64,000 nucleotides of DNA, from assembly GCF_040222815.1 (NCBI RefSeq), contig NZ_JAVKCH010000042.1, positions 74,698-138,697 of the forward strand, written 5' to 3'. Within the stretch, counting starts at the first letter, position 1, and each line of letters starts with the position of its first letter. A program made the translations under genes and the position numbers. This DNA comes from Imperialibacter sp040222815. GTDB lineage: Bacteria; Bacteroidota; Bacteroidia; Cytophagales; Cyclobacteriaceae. Below are positions 23,873-32,857 of the stretch, piece by piece. Below the pieces are notes generated by a model. The model did no database searches, was not told the DNA's origin, and saw only the letters and a program-made list of their open reading frames with translations.

Positions 23873-23898
23873 TGTCACTCGGCAAAGCCGGAGCGACA
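23873..23898 (-). repeat. REP-like palindrome upstream of the transposase
   Basis: TGTCACTCGGCAAAGCCGG followed by AGCGACA is the reverse complement of the 23187-23210 copy (with one further base at each end). It lies 82 bp upstream of the transposase start. Confidence 0.8.
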
Positions 23899-23927
23899 AA
23901 ACTTTGCCTAGCCTCTTCACGTGATCA

Positions 23928-25031
23928 TTACCTTTCCAGCACCACCGTTTTCCCCTCCTTCGCCGAGCGGATAGCAGCGTCAAGTATCTCTACCACCACC
24001 ATGTTGTTGTCCAGCGACGAAAGCCGACCCTGCACGGTGTCGTTGAGCTTAGTCTCACCCCTGATGACAGCCGTAAGAAAGTCGAACGGATCATTAAACG
24101 GTGTTTTCATGGGCTCCAGCGTCATGGACTGCTCGGGGTCTGATTGCTTTGCACGCAGGCTCATGCGGGTGCCATCTACCGTTTTGATATAGGCGTTGGT
24201 ACCAAACACCTCCATGTCTTTGCGGCTAAACGTCCAGTTCCACGACGCCTGAATGACGCCCTGGGTGCCGGGGTACTTCACCAGTATGGTCGCCTCGTCG
24301 TCTACTTTGGGGTAGATGTCGGGCTTGTTGGTTTGGGTGACTGCCGTTACCGACAGCGGCCTTTCGTTGCTCATCAGGTGGGTGAGGAGGTTGGCTCCGT
24401 AGCAGCCGAAGTCGATCAAAGCACCGGCTCCGTTGAGCTTGGGGTCGGTGAGCCAGTCGAGGAATTCTTTGCCCACGCCAATCTCTTTAGGGCCCTGGTG
24501 CCCGTCGTTCACCATCACTTTGCGCAGGGTGCCCAGGTCGCCTGCCGCTGCTTTGGTGAGGGTCTCCTGCGTGGTGGCGTACCAGGTGGTTTCGTAGTTG
24601 GTTACCAGAAAAATCTTGTGTTTGTCGGCCAGCGCCTTCATCCGCTTCGCATGGTCGTAGCTCATGGCCAGGGGCTTTTCCACCATCACGTGGATGCCTT
24701 TGGGAGCGCACTTCTCCACCACTTCCATGTGGCCGTAAATGTCGTTGAAGGCAGTGACTGCCTCGGGCTTGGTTTTGGCAAGCATTTCGTCGAGGGTAGG
24801 GTACACCAGCGACATGGAGAAGCCATATTGTTTTGAAAGCTTTTCTGCCAATGCCTTATTGGATTCCGCAATGCCCACGATTTCCACGTCGCCCGCTTTG
24901 GCCTTATTAAGCACCCAGCCTACGTGGCCATGGATGAGGCCGGCCACCCCGATTTTGAGAGGTTTTTTGGCTGATTGGGAAAACGAAGCTATTGATGAAA
25001 GTAGGAAAATGACAATGAGCAGTATTTTCAT
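23928..25031 (-). CDS. Gfo/Idh/MocA-family oxidoreductase, exported
   Basis: A 367-residue NAD(P)-dependent oxidoreductase with an N-terminal signal peptide (IASFSQS), as is usual for Bacteroidota periplasmic members. Rossmann motif GVAGLIHGHVGWVL at ~28-41. The EKP motif follows in GIHVMVEKPLAMSYDHA. The active-site region GALIDFGCYGANLL is near 225. Substrates are usually sugars, inositols or their derivatives; none can be assigned. It starts 49 bp after the bcp stop on the same strand and may be the last gene of that operon. Confidence 0.9.
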   Translation of the reverse strand: MKILLIVIFLLSSIASFSQSAKKPLKIGVAGLIHGHVGWVLNKAKAGDVEIVGIAESNKALAEKLSKQYGFSMSLVYPTLDEMLAKTKPEAVTAFNDIYGHMEVVEKCAPKGIHVMVEKPLAMSYDHAKRMKALADKHKIFLVTNYETTWYATTQETLTKAAAGDLGTLRKVMVNDGHQGPKEIGVGKEFLDWLTDPKLNGAGALIDFGCYGANLLTHLMSNERPLSVTAVTQTNKPDIYPKVDDEATILVKYPGTQGVIQASWNWTFSRKDMEVFGTNAYIKTVDGTRMSLRAKQSDPEQSMTLEPMKTPFNDPFDFLTAVIRGETKLNDTVQGRLSSLDNNMVVVEILDAAIRSAKEGKTVVLER

Positions 25032-25079
25032 TTGCTGGATGTTTAGGTGTCCAGCAAAATAGGAAGTTTTAGGGACAAA

Positions 25080-25529
25080 TTACCCCAAAATCTGCTCGGC
25101 ATGCTCCTTCGACTTCACGTCGTCGATGATGCGTTCAATGATGCCCTTCTCGTCAATGATGAAAGTAGTTCTTAGGACGCCCATGTAGGTTCGGCCAAAG
25201 GTGGTCTTCTCCGCCCACAGACCGTAGCTTTCAATGATTTTGTTGTCGGTGTCGGCCAGCAGCGTGAAAGGCAGACTGAATTTCTTGATGAAGTTAGTGT
25301 GCTTCTTGGCGGAATCAGGGCTCACGCCCAGCACCTCGTAGCCTTTGGCTTTCAGGGTAGTATAATTGTCCCTAAGATTGCAGGCCTCCACGGTGCAGGT
25401 GGGTGTATTGTCTTGCGGGTAGAAGTAGAGTACTATCTTTTTGCCCTTGAAGTCAGATAGCTTTACTGTTTTTCCGTTTTGGTCACTTACCTCGAAGTCT
25501 GGTGCTTTGTCGCCTGCTTTTAATGCCAT
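25080..25529 (-). CDS. bcp: Thioredoxin-dependent thiol peroxidase
   Basis: A 149-residue peroxiredoxin of the Bcp/PrxQ group that reduces H2O2 and organic peroxides with thioredoxin. The peroxidatic Cys45 is in TPTCTVEAC and the resolving Cys50 five residues on, as in E. coli Bcp. Conserved surroundings: LSDFKGKKIVLYFYPQDNTP and YGLWAEKT. Full length. It lies 6 bp after the M23 peptidase stop and is probably cotranscribed with it. Confidence 0.95.
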   Translation of the reverse strand: MALKAGDKAPDFEVSDQNGKTVKLSDFKGKKIVLYFYPQDNTPTCTVEACNLRDNYTTLKAKGYEVLGVSPDSAKKHTNFIKKFSLPFTLLADTDNKIIESYGLWAEKTTFGRTYMGVLRTTFIIDEKGIIERIIDDVKSKEHAEQILG

Positions 25530-25535
25530 TGGTTG

Positions 25536-27446
25536 TCAGAGTTTTGTTTTGTACACAGTTTCATTACCGGCGTTGTCGGTCACTACCAAAACAAACTCTC
25601 CGTCGAAAGGTTTGCTTGCTTCCAGCTTTTCTGTCCACAATAGTTTTTTCTTGTACTCGTAGTTCAGCAGCACCCATTCGCCATCAATGGTGCCTTTCCA
25701 GCTTTTGATCCCCGACAGGTCATCCTGAATGATCAGGCGGCATTCACTTTTGTTGATCACCGCCGGCTTAATGGTAGGGGGCACGGAGTCGGTGGCGACG
25801 GTCCATGTGCCCAAGGAAGTGGTGAGAAAGCTGATGCCGTCTTTGTCCCAGGCACCGCCCACATAGCCCAGGTTGCCTTTGGTGCTGTAGGAGTAAACAG
25901 CCGACTTTTCTTTGTCGTAGAACTGCACAGGCTTGAGCGTCACCTTTGCCGAACGCCGAAGCGGATCAAGCACATTGTCGATAGCAAACACTTCCCGGCC
26001 GTTTTCTATTTGCTTGTCCTTTACTGCCAGATAGAGCGTGTCAAACAGACTGTACCTGTTGAAGGCCACGTCCATATCTTTGTCAAAATAACTGTATTCA
26101 TGATGAGGCGACACCGTAGCCTTAAAGTCAAATTTTTGCATTGTGCCACACAAATCGACAGAGTCGGGCAGGCCATTTCTCAAATCCCAGAGGTAGAAGT
26201 CGTTGGCGCCCACGTGGTAGACCGGCGGAAGTTCATACGCCTGCCCCGCTGAATACAAAAGAACGTTCTGGCGAGCCACACCATTGGGGTTCATCAATTC
26301 CATTACGTTGCCGGTTATTTCGTAGCCCTCCCGCCTCAGCTTGCTGAGACTTTTAATTGTGGCATTGCTGCGTTTGCCTTTGTCGCTGAGGGTAGTCTTA
26401 AAGTACGAGTAGTTGTTGTAGCTGTCCCAGGTCCTTACTTCAAGCTCGTGGTTGCTGGAGTCTTTGATCTTCAACATACCCTGCCAGTCCTTGGCTTCAT
26501 AAACCTTCAGCCAGTTGCCGTCGTCTACCCACAGCTTCGTGAACTTCTGCCCGCTGGTCAAATACTCTCCGTAGTTCATATGCACAGCCACATTGCGCAT
26601 TTCGTCGAAGCTTAGCTTGGTAATGCTTTGGCTGAACATCTTCTTGTCGTCAAGCATCACCTCAATGCACGGGATGCCGTTTTTGCTCCATGTGCCATCA
26701 AAACGGTCGTAGGCGTATATTTCCACGCCAATGGTCCCTTCAAAAGTGAGCGGCGTACGCATCACAAAACTTTCACCTTCCTTTGTTACATCAAATTCAA
26801 ATCTACCAAACTGGCCATTTACTCTCGACTTGATGTCCATGGTAGTAAAAGCCACTTTGCGGATCAGCGGCGGTGCTTCATCAATCAACTCTTTGAAATG
26901 GAAACGCATCGGATCCAGGATCTTCTGCTCCTGATCCCTCACCTCGAAGTGCAGGTGCGGGCCAGAGCTGCCGCCTGTGTTGCCCGAGGCGGCAAACACT
27001 TCGCCTTTCTTGTAGCTGAATTGGTTGCGAGCCGGGAAAAGCTCCACGTCAAAGCTTTCTTTGGCATACTGCTGTGCCCGTACCCATTCGGCCAGCGGCT
27101 TACTGAACGACTTCAGGTGACCGTACACCGTGGTCAATCCATTGGGGTGCGTCATGTACAGGGCATTGCCATAGCCACCGGTGCTTATTTTTACCCTGCT
27201 GATGTAGCCATCGGCAGGTGCATACACTGGCAAGCCTTCTATGCCGCTGGTGCGTATATCCAGCCCGGCATGAAAGTGAGTGCCCCTGATTTCGCCCATG
27301 GTGCCCGCCAGATAGTTGCGCTCTCCTGGCCGGATGGGAAACATCAGGTAGGCAGAGTCATATCCATATTGGGCTATGGCTGTGTTTGCTGTTAGTAAAA
27401 ATAGAAGTGCTAACTTATTTAATTTCAAAATCGAGTAGTGCGTCAC
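25536..27446 (-). CDS. M23 (LytM) family metallopeptidase, secreted
   Basis: A 636-residue exported protein with a signal peptide (ending AIAQ, residue 26). The LytM/M23 domain occupies residues ~45-175 with zinc ligands His59 and Asp63 (HFHAGLD), YGHL at 108-111 and His166 in GPHLHFEV. The remaining ~460 residues are beta-rich, with Ig-like stretches, ending GNETVYKTKL. M23 enzymes cut peptidoglycan cross-bridges; the N-terminal position of the domain with a long C-terminal region is a form common in Bacteroidota. The ATG at 27446 overlaps the preceding FAH gene by 32 bp, so translation may be coupled. Confidence 0.9.
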   Translation of the reverse strand: MTHYSILKLNKLALLFLLTANTAIAQYGYDSAYLMFPIRPGERNYLAGTMGEIRGTHFHAGLDIRTSGIEGLPVYAPADGYISRVKISTGGYGNALYMTHPNGLTTVYGHLKSFSKPLAEWVRAQQYAKESFDVELFPARNQFSYKKGEVFAASGNTGGSSGPHLHFEVRDQEQKILDPMRFHFKELIDEAPPLIRKVAFTTMDIKSRVNGQFGRFEFDVTKEGESFVMRTPLTFEGTIGVEIYAYDRFDGTWSKNGIPCIEVMLDDKKMFSQSITKLSFDEMRNVAVHMNYGEYLTSGQKFTKLWVDDGNWLKVYEAKDWQGMLKIKDSSNHELEVRTWDSYNNYSYFKTTLSDKGKRSNATIKSLSKLRREGYEITGNVMELMNPNGVARQNVLLYSAGQAYELPPVYHVGANDFYLWDLRNGLPDSVDLCGTMQKFDFKATVSPHHEYSYFDKDMDVAFNRYSLFDTLYLAVKDKQIENGREVFAIDNVLDPLRRSAKVTLKPVQFYDKEKSAVYSYSTKGNLGYVGGAWDKDGISFLTTSLGTWTVATDSVPPTIKPAVINKSECRLIIQDDLSGIKSWKGTIDGEWVLLNYEYKKKLLWTEKLEASKPFDGEFVLVVTDNAGNETVYKTKL

Positions 27447-28026
27447 TTTCCAGGTATCCTTTCAGGTGATCTCCTATTTTGACAGGCCCAACTCCTTTCG
27501 GTGTTCCTGTGAAAATAATATCTCCTTTTTTAAGTGTAATGAATTTTGAGATGTAGGCTATAATGGCTTCTATAGTGTTGATCATCAGGCCGGTGTTCCC
27601 GACCTGAACTGGTTGACCATTGAGTTCCAGTTTGAAATTAATGTTCTTCATGTCCGCAAACTTTTCCTTCGGAACAAATTTGGAAATTGGAGCTGATCCA
27701 TTAAATCCCTTGGCAAGCGCCCATGGTAACCCTTTGGCTTTGGCTTTCTGCTGCAAATCCCGTGCCGTGAAGTCGATACCCAGGCCAATGGCGTCGTAAT
27801 AGGTAGAGGCGAATTTCTCCTCGACACTTTTTCCTTCCTTACAAATTCTGATGATGATCTCCAGCTCGTGGTGGATTTCCTTTGTGTAGTCAGGGAAATA
27901 GAACGGCTTGTTGTTCAGCAACAGCGCAGTGTCAGGTTTGGTGAAAATAACCGGCTCATCGGGGGTCTCGTTATTGAGTTCCTTGATGTGCTCTACGTAG
28001 TTACGACCGATGCAAAGGATTTTCAT
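27415..28026 (-). CDS. Fumarylacetoacetate hydrolase family protein
   Basis: A 203-residue FAH-fold protein of the FAHD1/YcgM type (acylpyruvase or oxaloacetate decarboxylase activity in characterised relatives). Start at 28026: MKILCIGRNYVEHIKELNN. Metal ligands are in EIHHELEIIIRI (the ExE set) and in GLGIDFTARDLQ; GLPWALAKGFNGSAP and FTGTPKGVGPV complete the signature. It heads the apparent operon FAH - M23 - bcp - Gfo/Idh; why these functions are grouped is not clear from sequence. Confidence 0.9.
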   Translation of the reverse strand: MKILCIGRNYVEHIKELNNETPDEPVIFTKPDTALLLNNKPFYFPDYTKEIHHELEIIIRICKEGKSVEEKFASTYYDAIGLGIDFTARDLQQKAKAKGLPWALAKGFNGSAPISKFVPKEKFADMKNINFKLELNGQPVQVGNTGLMINTIEAIIAYISKFITLKKGDIIFTGTPKGVGPVKIGDHLKGYLESDALLDFEIK

Positions 28027-28158
28027 AGTAGTGATGTTTGATGCCAAAATATCTGATTAACAGCTATTCCACAACCAATCTTTGACCAGCCGGACTAAAA
28101 TTTGGTAGATGGCATCTTTTTTGACAAATTCCATGCGTTATACCAAAAAAAGAATTCG

Positions 28159-28962
28159 ATGAAAAGAAGTATTTCATTTATAGTATTGATTTTATCACTT
28201 GTTGTCTATAGCTGTTCTACCGTGGCGGTAACGGGCCGAAAGCAGCTTGCGCTGGTGCCTGATTCAGAATTGAACTCCATGAGTTTTACGCAGTACGACC
28301 AGGTGCTGAACGAGTCCAAATTGTCTACCAACACTGCTCAGGTGAATCAGGTAAAATCTGTTGGGTTGAAGATTCAAAAAGCAGTGGAGTCGTACATGGC
28401 CACCAATGGCCTCAGCGATCAGTTGAAGGGCTATAAATGGGAGTTTAACCTGATTCAGGACGACGAAACCGTCAATGCCTGGTGTATGCCCGGAGGTAAA
28501 GTGGCTTTCTACACAGCCATTATGCCGATTTGCAAAACAGACGAAGGTGTAGCCGTGGTAATGGGACATGAAATTGCGCATGCCATTGCCCGCCATGGCA
28601 ATGAGCGGATGACGCAGGGCTTGATTCAGCAGTTCGGTGGTTTGGCACTTTCCTATGCAGTGAAAGACAAGCCGACGGAAGCACAGCAGCTATTTATGAC
28701 AGCCTATGGTGCAGGTACCACTGTTGGGGCTATGCTGCCTTTCTCCCGCCTTCAGGAGTCCGAGGCGGACAAGATGGGCCTGATTTTCATGGCGATGGCC
28801 GGGTACAACCCCAATGAGGCACCAGCTTTCTGGGAAAGAATGGCTGCCAACAGTGGTGGTGGAGCGCCTCCTGAGTTTTTGTCTACCCACCCTTCGCACG
28901 GCACCCGCATTGCCGATCTGAAAGCACAAATACCCGAGGCGATGAAGTATTATAAGAAGTAG
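28159..28962 (+). CDS. M48 family metallopeptidase lipoprotein (LoiP/YcaL-like)
   Basis: A 267-residue zinc protease anchored as a lipoprotein. Start at 28159 (MKRSISFIVL). Lipobox VVYSC with Cys19. The zinc helix is HEIAH at 137-141 (VVMGHEIAHAIARHG), and the third ligand Glu is in RLQESEADKMGLIFM. The closing STHPSHGTRI is typical of the family. Relatives take part in outer-membrane protein quality control. It is convergent with the permease gene; a 50-bp perfect palindrome lies between. Confidence 0.92.
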   Translation: MKRSISFIVLILSLVVYSCSTVAVTGRKQLALVPDSELNSMSFTQYDQVLNESKLSTNTAQVNQVKSVGLKIQKAVESYMATNGLSDQLKGYKWEFNLIQDDETVNAWCMPGGKVAFYTAIMPICKTDEGVAVVMGHEIAHAIARHGNERMTQGLIQQFGGLALSYAVKDKPTEAQQLFMTAYGAGTTVGAMLPFSRLQESEADKMGLIFMAMAGYNPNEAPAFWERMAANSGGGAPPEFLSTHPSHGTRIADLKAQIPEAMKYYKK

Positions 28963-28988
28963 AAAGAATTACAGAGCTTCTTGCGCTG

Positions 28989-29038
28989 AATTAAAGAGGT
29001 TACTATCTGCGGTACCGCAGATAGTAACCTCTTTAATT
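28989..29038. terminator. 50-bp perfect palindrome, hairpin family copy 1
   Basis: Arms of 25 bp, no mismatch, centre GGTACC, core GAGGTTACTATCTGCGG. It separates two convergent genes and overlaps the stop codon of the permease gene. AAAGAGG...CCTCTTT outer pairs give A/T tracts on both sides, suiting a bidirectional terminator. Two more members are at 60585-60639 and 60976-61030. Confidence 0.75.
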
Positions 29039-31400
29039 ACTCATACCTCAGCGCATCCACCGGATTAGTCCTTGCTGCCCTGATAGAGTGGAAGCCGACC
29101 GTAACGATGGCGATAACCAGGGCCAGCAGCATGGCTGCCAGTGGCACCAACACACTGATGTCGACATGAAAGGCAAAGTCGGTGAGCCACTGATCCATCA
29201 GGTACCAGGCAAGGGGAGAGCCGATGACCGCCGCTATGATGACCAACAGAGCAAAATCTTTCACAGTGAGTGTGATGATAGACGATGTGGAGGCACCCAG
29301 CACTTTTCGTACCCCAATCTCTTTAGTCCGCTGCTGAATGGCAAAAGCCGCCAAACCAAAAAGTCCCAGACAAGAAATGAATATCGATAGCCAGGCAAAG
29401 CCTTGGAAGAGCTGGCCGGTACGCTCTTCATTTTCGTAGAATTCCGCCCAGTCAACATCGAGGAAGCGGTACTCGAACGGGTAGGCGGGGGCGTATGTGG
29501 TATAAACGCTGTTCAGGGCATCGATGGCAGCCGTATACTGCTGCGGCTTGGCCCGCACAATGATATAGCTGCACCAGTCTTTTTCAAACATCATGAACAT
29601 AGGCCGGATGACGGAGTGAGACGAGCTGTAGTTGTAGTCCTTCACCACCCCAATGATGTGCCCTTTTCTCTCTCCCCAAACTGTGATGGGCTGATCGACA
29701 GCCTCCAAAGGCTCGAAACCCATTTTGCGTGCGGCCGATTCATTGATAATAATGTTGGCCGTATCGGTAGCCATGGTTTTGTCAAAGGTACGCCCGCCGA
29801 CCAGGGTGAGTCCCATGGTTTCAATGTAGGAACCGTCGATGGCAAAGTTGCTGAACAGAATGCGCTCTTGTGGATCTTTGCCGGGCCAGTCGAGTCCCCA
29901 GGTGGAGTTGCCGATGGAAAGGGGCGAAAAACTGCTTTCGCTAACTGAAAGAATGGAGGGGTCTTTCAAAAGTTGATCCTGAATGAGGTCATACTTTTCT
30001 GCCATGCTCTCCTGCATTTCCATGTAAATGATCCCTTCCTTGTTGAAGCCGGTGTCCTGGTTTTGAACATACCAAAGCTGTTGGTACACTACAACCGTGC
30101 AGAAGATCATGATGATGGAGAGCACGAACTGCGTTGTGACCAGCACTTTTCTGAATCTCACAGCGGCCTTGCCACTCTTCAGCTGGCCTTTCAACACTTT
30201 GGCCGGTTCGAAGCGGGCAATGTAAAATGCCGGATAGCTGCCGCCTACAAAGCCTGTGAAAAGGATGGTGCCGGCAAAAAGTAAGACGGTGGCGGTGTTG
30301 AACTCAAAAACGAGACTCTTGTCCGAGATCTCATTGAAGAGCGGCATAAGCACAATTACAAGCACTGCCGCCGCCAGACCGCCCAGCGCCGAAAACACAA
30401 TCGACTCTGTCAGGAATTGGTAAATCAGGTGTTTCCTAAAGGCACCGACCACCTTTCGCAGCGCCACCTCTTTGCTTCGCTTTACCGCCAGGGCAGTAGA
30501 CAAGTTCATGAAGTTGATACAAGCGATGAGCAAGAGAAAAATGGCAATGATGCCGAATATCTTCACGTATCGGATACGGCCGCCATCCTGCACACCATTT
30601 TCAAAGCTGCCGTACAGGTGCATCTTTGTGGCTGGGTAAAGGAAAAGCTCTATGTTGTTTTCGTCGTTCTTTTCATCGAGCAGCCTGTTTATTTTGGTAG
30701 AATATACTTCCCAATCCTGCCCGCTTTGCAGCTGCACAAAGGTGGAGACGTTGTTGTTGCCCCATTGGTCGAGCCATTGTTTGTTTTCGTCCATGAACTT
30801 GTCGAAGTTGAGGAGGTAAGCAAACCCGCCAAAGTCGCTGTTTTTTGGCCAGTCTTCCACCACGCCAGTCACTTTCATGCTTTCCTTGTTGTTCATGCGA
30901 AACACCTGATCCATGGCAGGAGCGTTGCCGAAGTATTTTTTCGCCATGGTTTCGGTCAGCACCACGGCATTTTTATCATTAAAGGCTGTTGAGGCCGACC
31001 CCTCGATGAACTTGAAGGTGAACATCTCCATGAAGTCGGCATCTACATAGCGGCCCGACTCGTAGTAGGAAGCTTCCTCGATATTGAAAAGGTTCTCGGT
31101 CGGCCAGGTGAGCCTGGAGGCATATTTCACTTCCGGGTAGGTGGCTTTTAGATAAGGGGACAGCGGCCCCGGCGTGGAAGATGTGGTGCCAATTCTATCC
31201 GAATAGTGTTGGTTTTCCATCACCCTGAAAATGGAGGACAGGTTCTCGTGGGAGCTGTTGTAGCTCAGCTCGTCGTTGACCCACATCAGAATAAGGATGC
31301 TGGAGGCGATGCCCAACGAGAGTCCGAAAATATTGATGGTGCTATAGATTTTGTTGCGCTTGATGGTTCGGAGCGCCACCAGGAAGTAGTTTTTGAACAT
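29037..31400 (-). CDS. FtsX/MacB-type ABC transporter permease
   Basis: A 787-residue permease of the Bacteroidota-type long FtsX family. The first membrane helix is at 20-42 (INIFGLSLGIASSILILMWV), then a MacB-type periplasmic domain to ~280; three helices at ~285-400, with the conserved ALRKVVGAFRKHLIYQFLTE coupling segment; a second periplasmic domain; and C-terminal helices from ~670 with TKEIGVRKVLGAS. This is a duplicated FtsX architecture. The ATPase partner is not adjacent. Such systems export peptides or lipids or signal to envelope enzymes. Confidence 0.9.
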   Translation of the reverse strand: MFKNYFLVALRTIKRNKIYSTINIFGLSLGIASSILILMWVNDELSYNSSHENLSSIFRVMENQHYSDRIGTTSSTPGPLSPYLKATYPEVKYASRLTWPTENLFNIEEASYYESGRYVDADFMEMFTFKFIEGSASTAFNDKNAVVLTETMAKKYFGNAPAMDQVFRMNNKESMKVTGVVEDWPKNSDFGGFAYLLNFDKFMDENKQWLDQWGNNNVSTFVQLQSGQDWEVYSTKINRLLDEKNDENNIELFLYPATKMHLYGSFENGVQDGGRIRYVKIFGIIAIFLLLIACINFMNLSTALAVKRSKEVALRKVVGAFRKHLIYQFLTESIVFSALGGLAAAVLVIVLMPLFNEISDKSLVFEFNTATVLLFAGTILFTGFVGGSYPAFYIARFEPAKVLKGQLKSGKAAVRFRKVLVTTQFVLSIIMIFCTVVVYQQLWYVQNQDTGFNKEGIIYMEMQESMAEKYDLIQDQLLKDPSILSVSESSFSPLSIGNSTWGLDWPGKDPQERILFSNFAIDGSYIETMGLTLVGGRTFDKTMATDTANIIINESAARKMGFEPLEAVDQPITVWGERKGHIIGVVKDYNYSSSHSVIRPMFMMFEKDWCSYIIVRAKPQQYTAAIDALNSVYTTYAPAYPFEYRFLDVDWAEFYENEERTGQLFQGFAWLSIFISCLGLFGLAAFAIQQRTKEIGVRKVLGASTSSIITLTVKDFALLVIIAAVIGSPLAWYLMDQWLTDFAFHVDISVLVPLAAMLLALVIAIVTVGFHSIRAARTNPVDALRYE

Positions 31401-31541
31401 AGCCTTGGGGTTCTTTTGCCTAGAGTACCTCGTTGAAGGTGAAAGGTTGCAGATGCGTGTGGGTTTTTCCTGTTCCTGAAGGGAGAGTGTTTCCTGAAAT
31501 CGGATATTTTATTAACTTGAAGTTTGCCGTAATTCAGCTAT

Positions 31542-32756
31542 ATGAAAAGGAAGTTATCACTTTGTATTCTTTCTGCTCTTGGTATTTTATGTTTTTCCTG
31601 TGAAAAAGAGTCTGAAGGGTTTTCCTTGCTTACTATAATGGTAGAGGAAAATGCGATAAATGAAGGGCAGGAGCAGTGGGTGTATATTTCAGAACCTTCA
31701 GGAAAAGTGTTGGATAGCCGCAAATGCAAAAACGGTGAGGTGTTTGAATTGAAGGGGCCTGTGGCCATTGAAGCAATTGATGTGACCCGTTATATACACA
31801 ATTCAGGTGGCTCACGGTTTTCCTCAGCCTCTAGCTTCCTTGGGATCAATACTGGTCAAACATTGATTATTGGAGCCCAGGACGTATATCAACCAGCAGA
31901 GGTTATCGGAACTGCCACCATTACAATCGTCAATTACCATGAATCTATATCTCCAGGCCAGACAATTAAGTTTTCATTTGGTACGTCCGGGCCGCCAATA
32001 AGTAGCCATGCCGTTTCCGAAACAAGGCTCTTGGCCACTGTTAATCTCTTCAAAAACCCACAAGAACTACTTATGACGGGATTTAAAGGTGGCCAGAGAG
32101 TTTATTTGAAGGTAGCAGCGATGTTACCGGATGAAAACCTAGTGATTGATTTTGATTCGTTTCAGGAGTATGATCAAATAATAGAGATTCCTGCTGAGTT
32201 TCACGAGGACGGCAGAACGATAGGGTTCTATGATGACGGGAGAGGTTATCTCCTGAGTGATGGCTATGATTCATTTTTGTATGGCAACGAAACTTCGCTG
32301 GGCTACATACAAGGGTATGATTCCTACTCTACCAAGTTCAATGAGTTTTACGGCCCTTCCTTTGTTACCTACCATAAGTTTGGGGAACCTGCGCTCAACG
32401 TAGAGCTTCCGTCGTTTACCCTTTCTATAGTTGACAGGACGACTGAGGGATTCAGCTTCGACGCCTCTTTCGATTACACCTATAAAAGCGCTCAATGGCT
32501 CTACTCTTCGGCCGACGGACCGACTAATGGCTTGTCCTGGACTGTTTATGGCGATGCAGAAGCTAACGTTAGAATACCAGCTGTTGCCAATATTGTCTAC
32601 AAGAAAGAATCTGGATTGAAGATTGAAGATTTTTCCATCTATGAGCTCAATTGCACCCAACGTTTGGACGGACTAAGTTATGCTGGCTTTGTCTCCAATA
32701 CGTTTGAAAATAAGTCATCCGCCGAGTATGAGTACTTTATTTTTGGAAGCCATTAG
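31542..32756 (+). CDS. Lipoprotein of unknown function
   Basis: A 404-residue lipoprotein. Signal peptide with lipobox LCFSC (Cys20), followed by acidic residues EKESEG. The rest is beta-rich without a recognised family; short strands with Ile/Val/Thr alternation (TATITIVNYHESISP) and many Tyr and Gly in the second half. The gene is more AT-rich than its neighbours. It stands alone, ~100 bp upstream of the ABC exporter genes on the same strand, which may or may not be functionally linked. Confidence 0.7.
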   Translation: MKRKLSLCILSALGILCFSCEKESEGFSLLTIMVEENAINEGQEQWVYISEPSGKVLDSRKCKNGEVFELKGPVAIEAIDVTRYIHNSGGSRFSSASSFLGINTGQTLIIGAQDVYQPAEVIGTATITIVNYHESISPGQTIKFSFGTSGPPISSHAVSETRLLATVNLFKNPQELLMTGFKGGQRVYLKVAAMLPDENLVIDFDSFQEYDQIIEIPAEFHEDGRTIGFYDDGRGYLLSDGYDSFLYGNETSLGYIQGYDSYSTKFNEFYGPSFVTYHKFGEPALNVELPSFTLSIVDRTTEGFSFDASFDYTYKSAQWLYSSADGPTNGLSWTVYGDAEANVRIPAVANIVYKKESGLKIEDFSIYELNCTQRLDGLSYAGFVSNTFENKSSAEYEYFIFGSH

Positions 32757-32857
32757 TTATTTGAGCAAGTTGGGGAACGAGCGACATCTTTTTTGATCCG
32801 GTCTTCAGAAAGTCTTCATAAATTGCATGCTGCAATTCTTATTTATTCTTTCTTGTT

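Noticed and set aside
24144..24836. 230-residue plus-strand open frame opposite the Gfo/Idh gene
   Set aside because: Antisense shadow; no family features, while the minus strand has Rossmann and EKP motifs.
29037..31400. Permease and downstream ABC exporter as one system
   Set aside because: The permease is on the other strand, and the ABC-2 pair has its own permease; a shared function is not supported.
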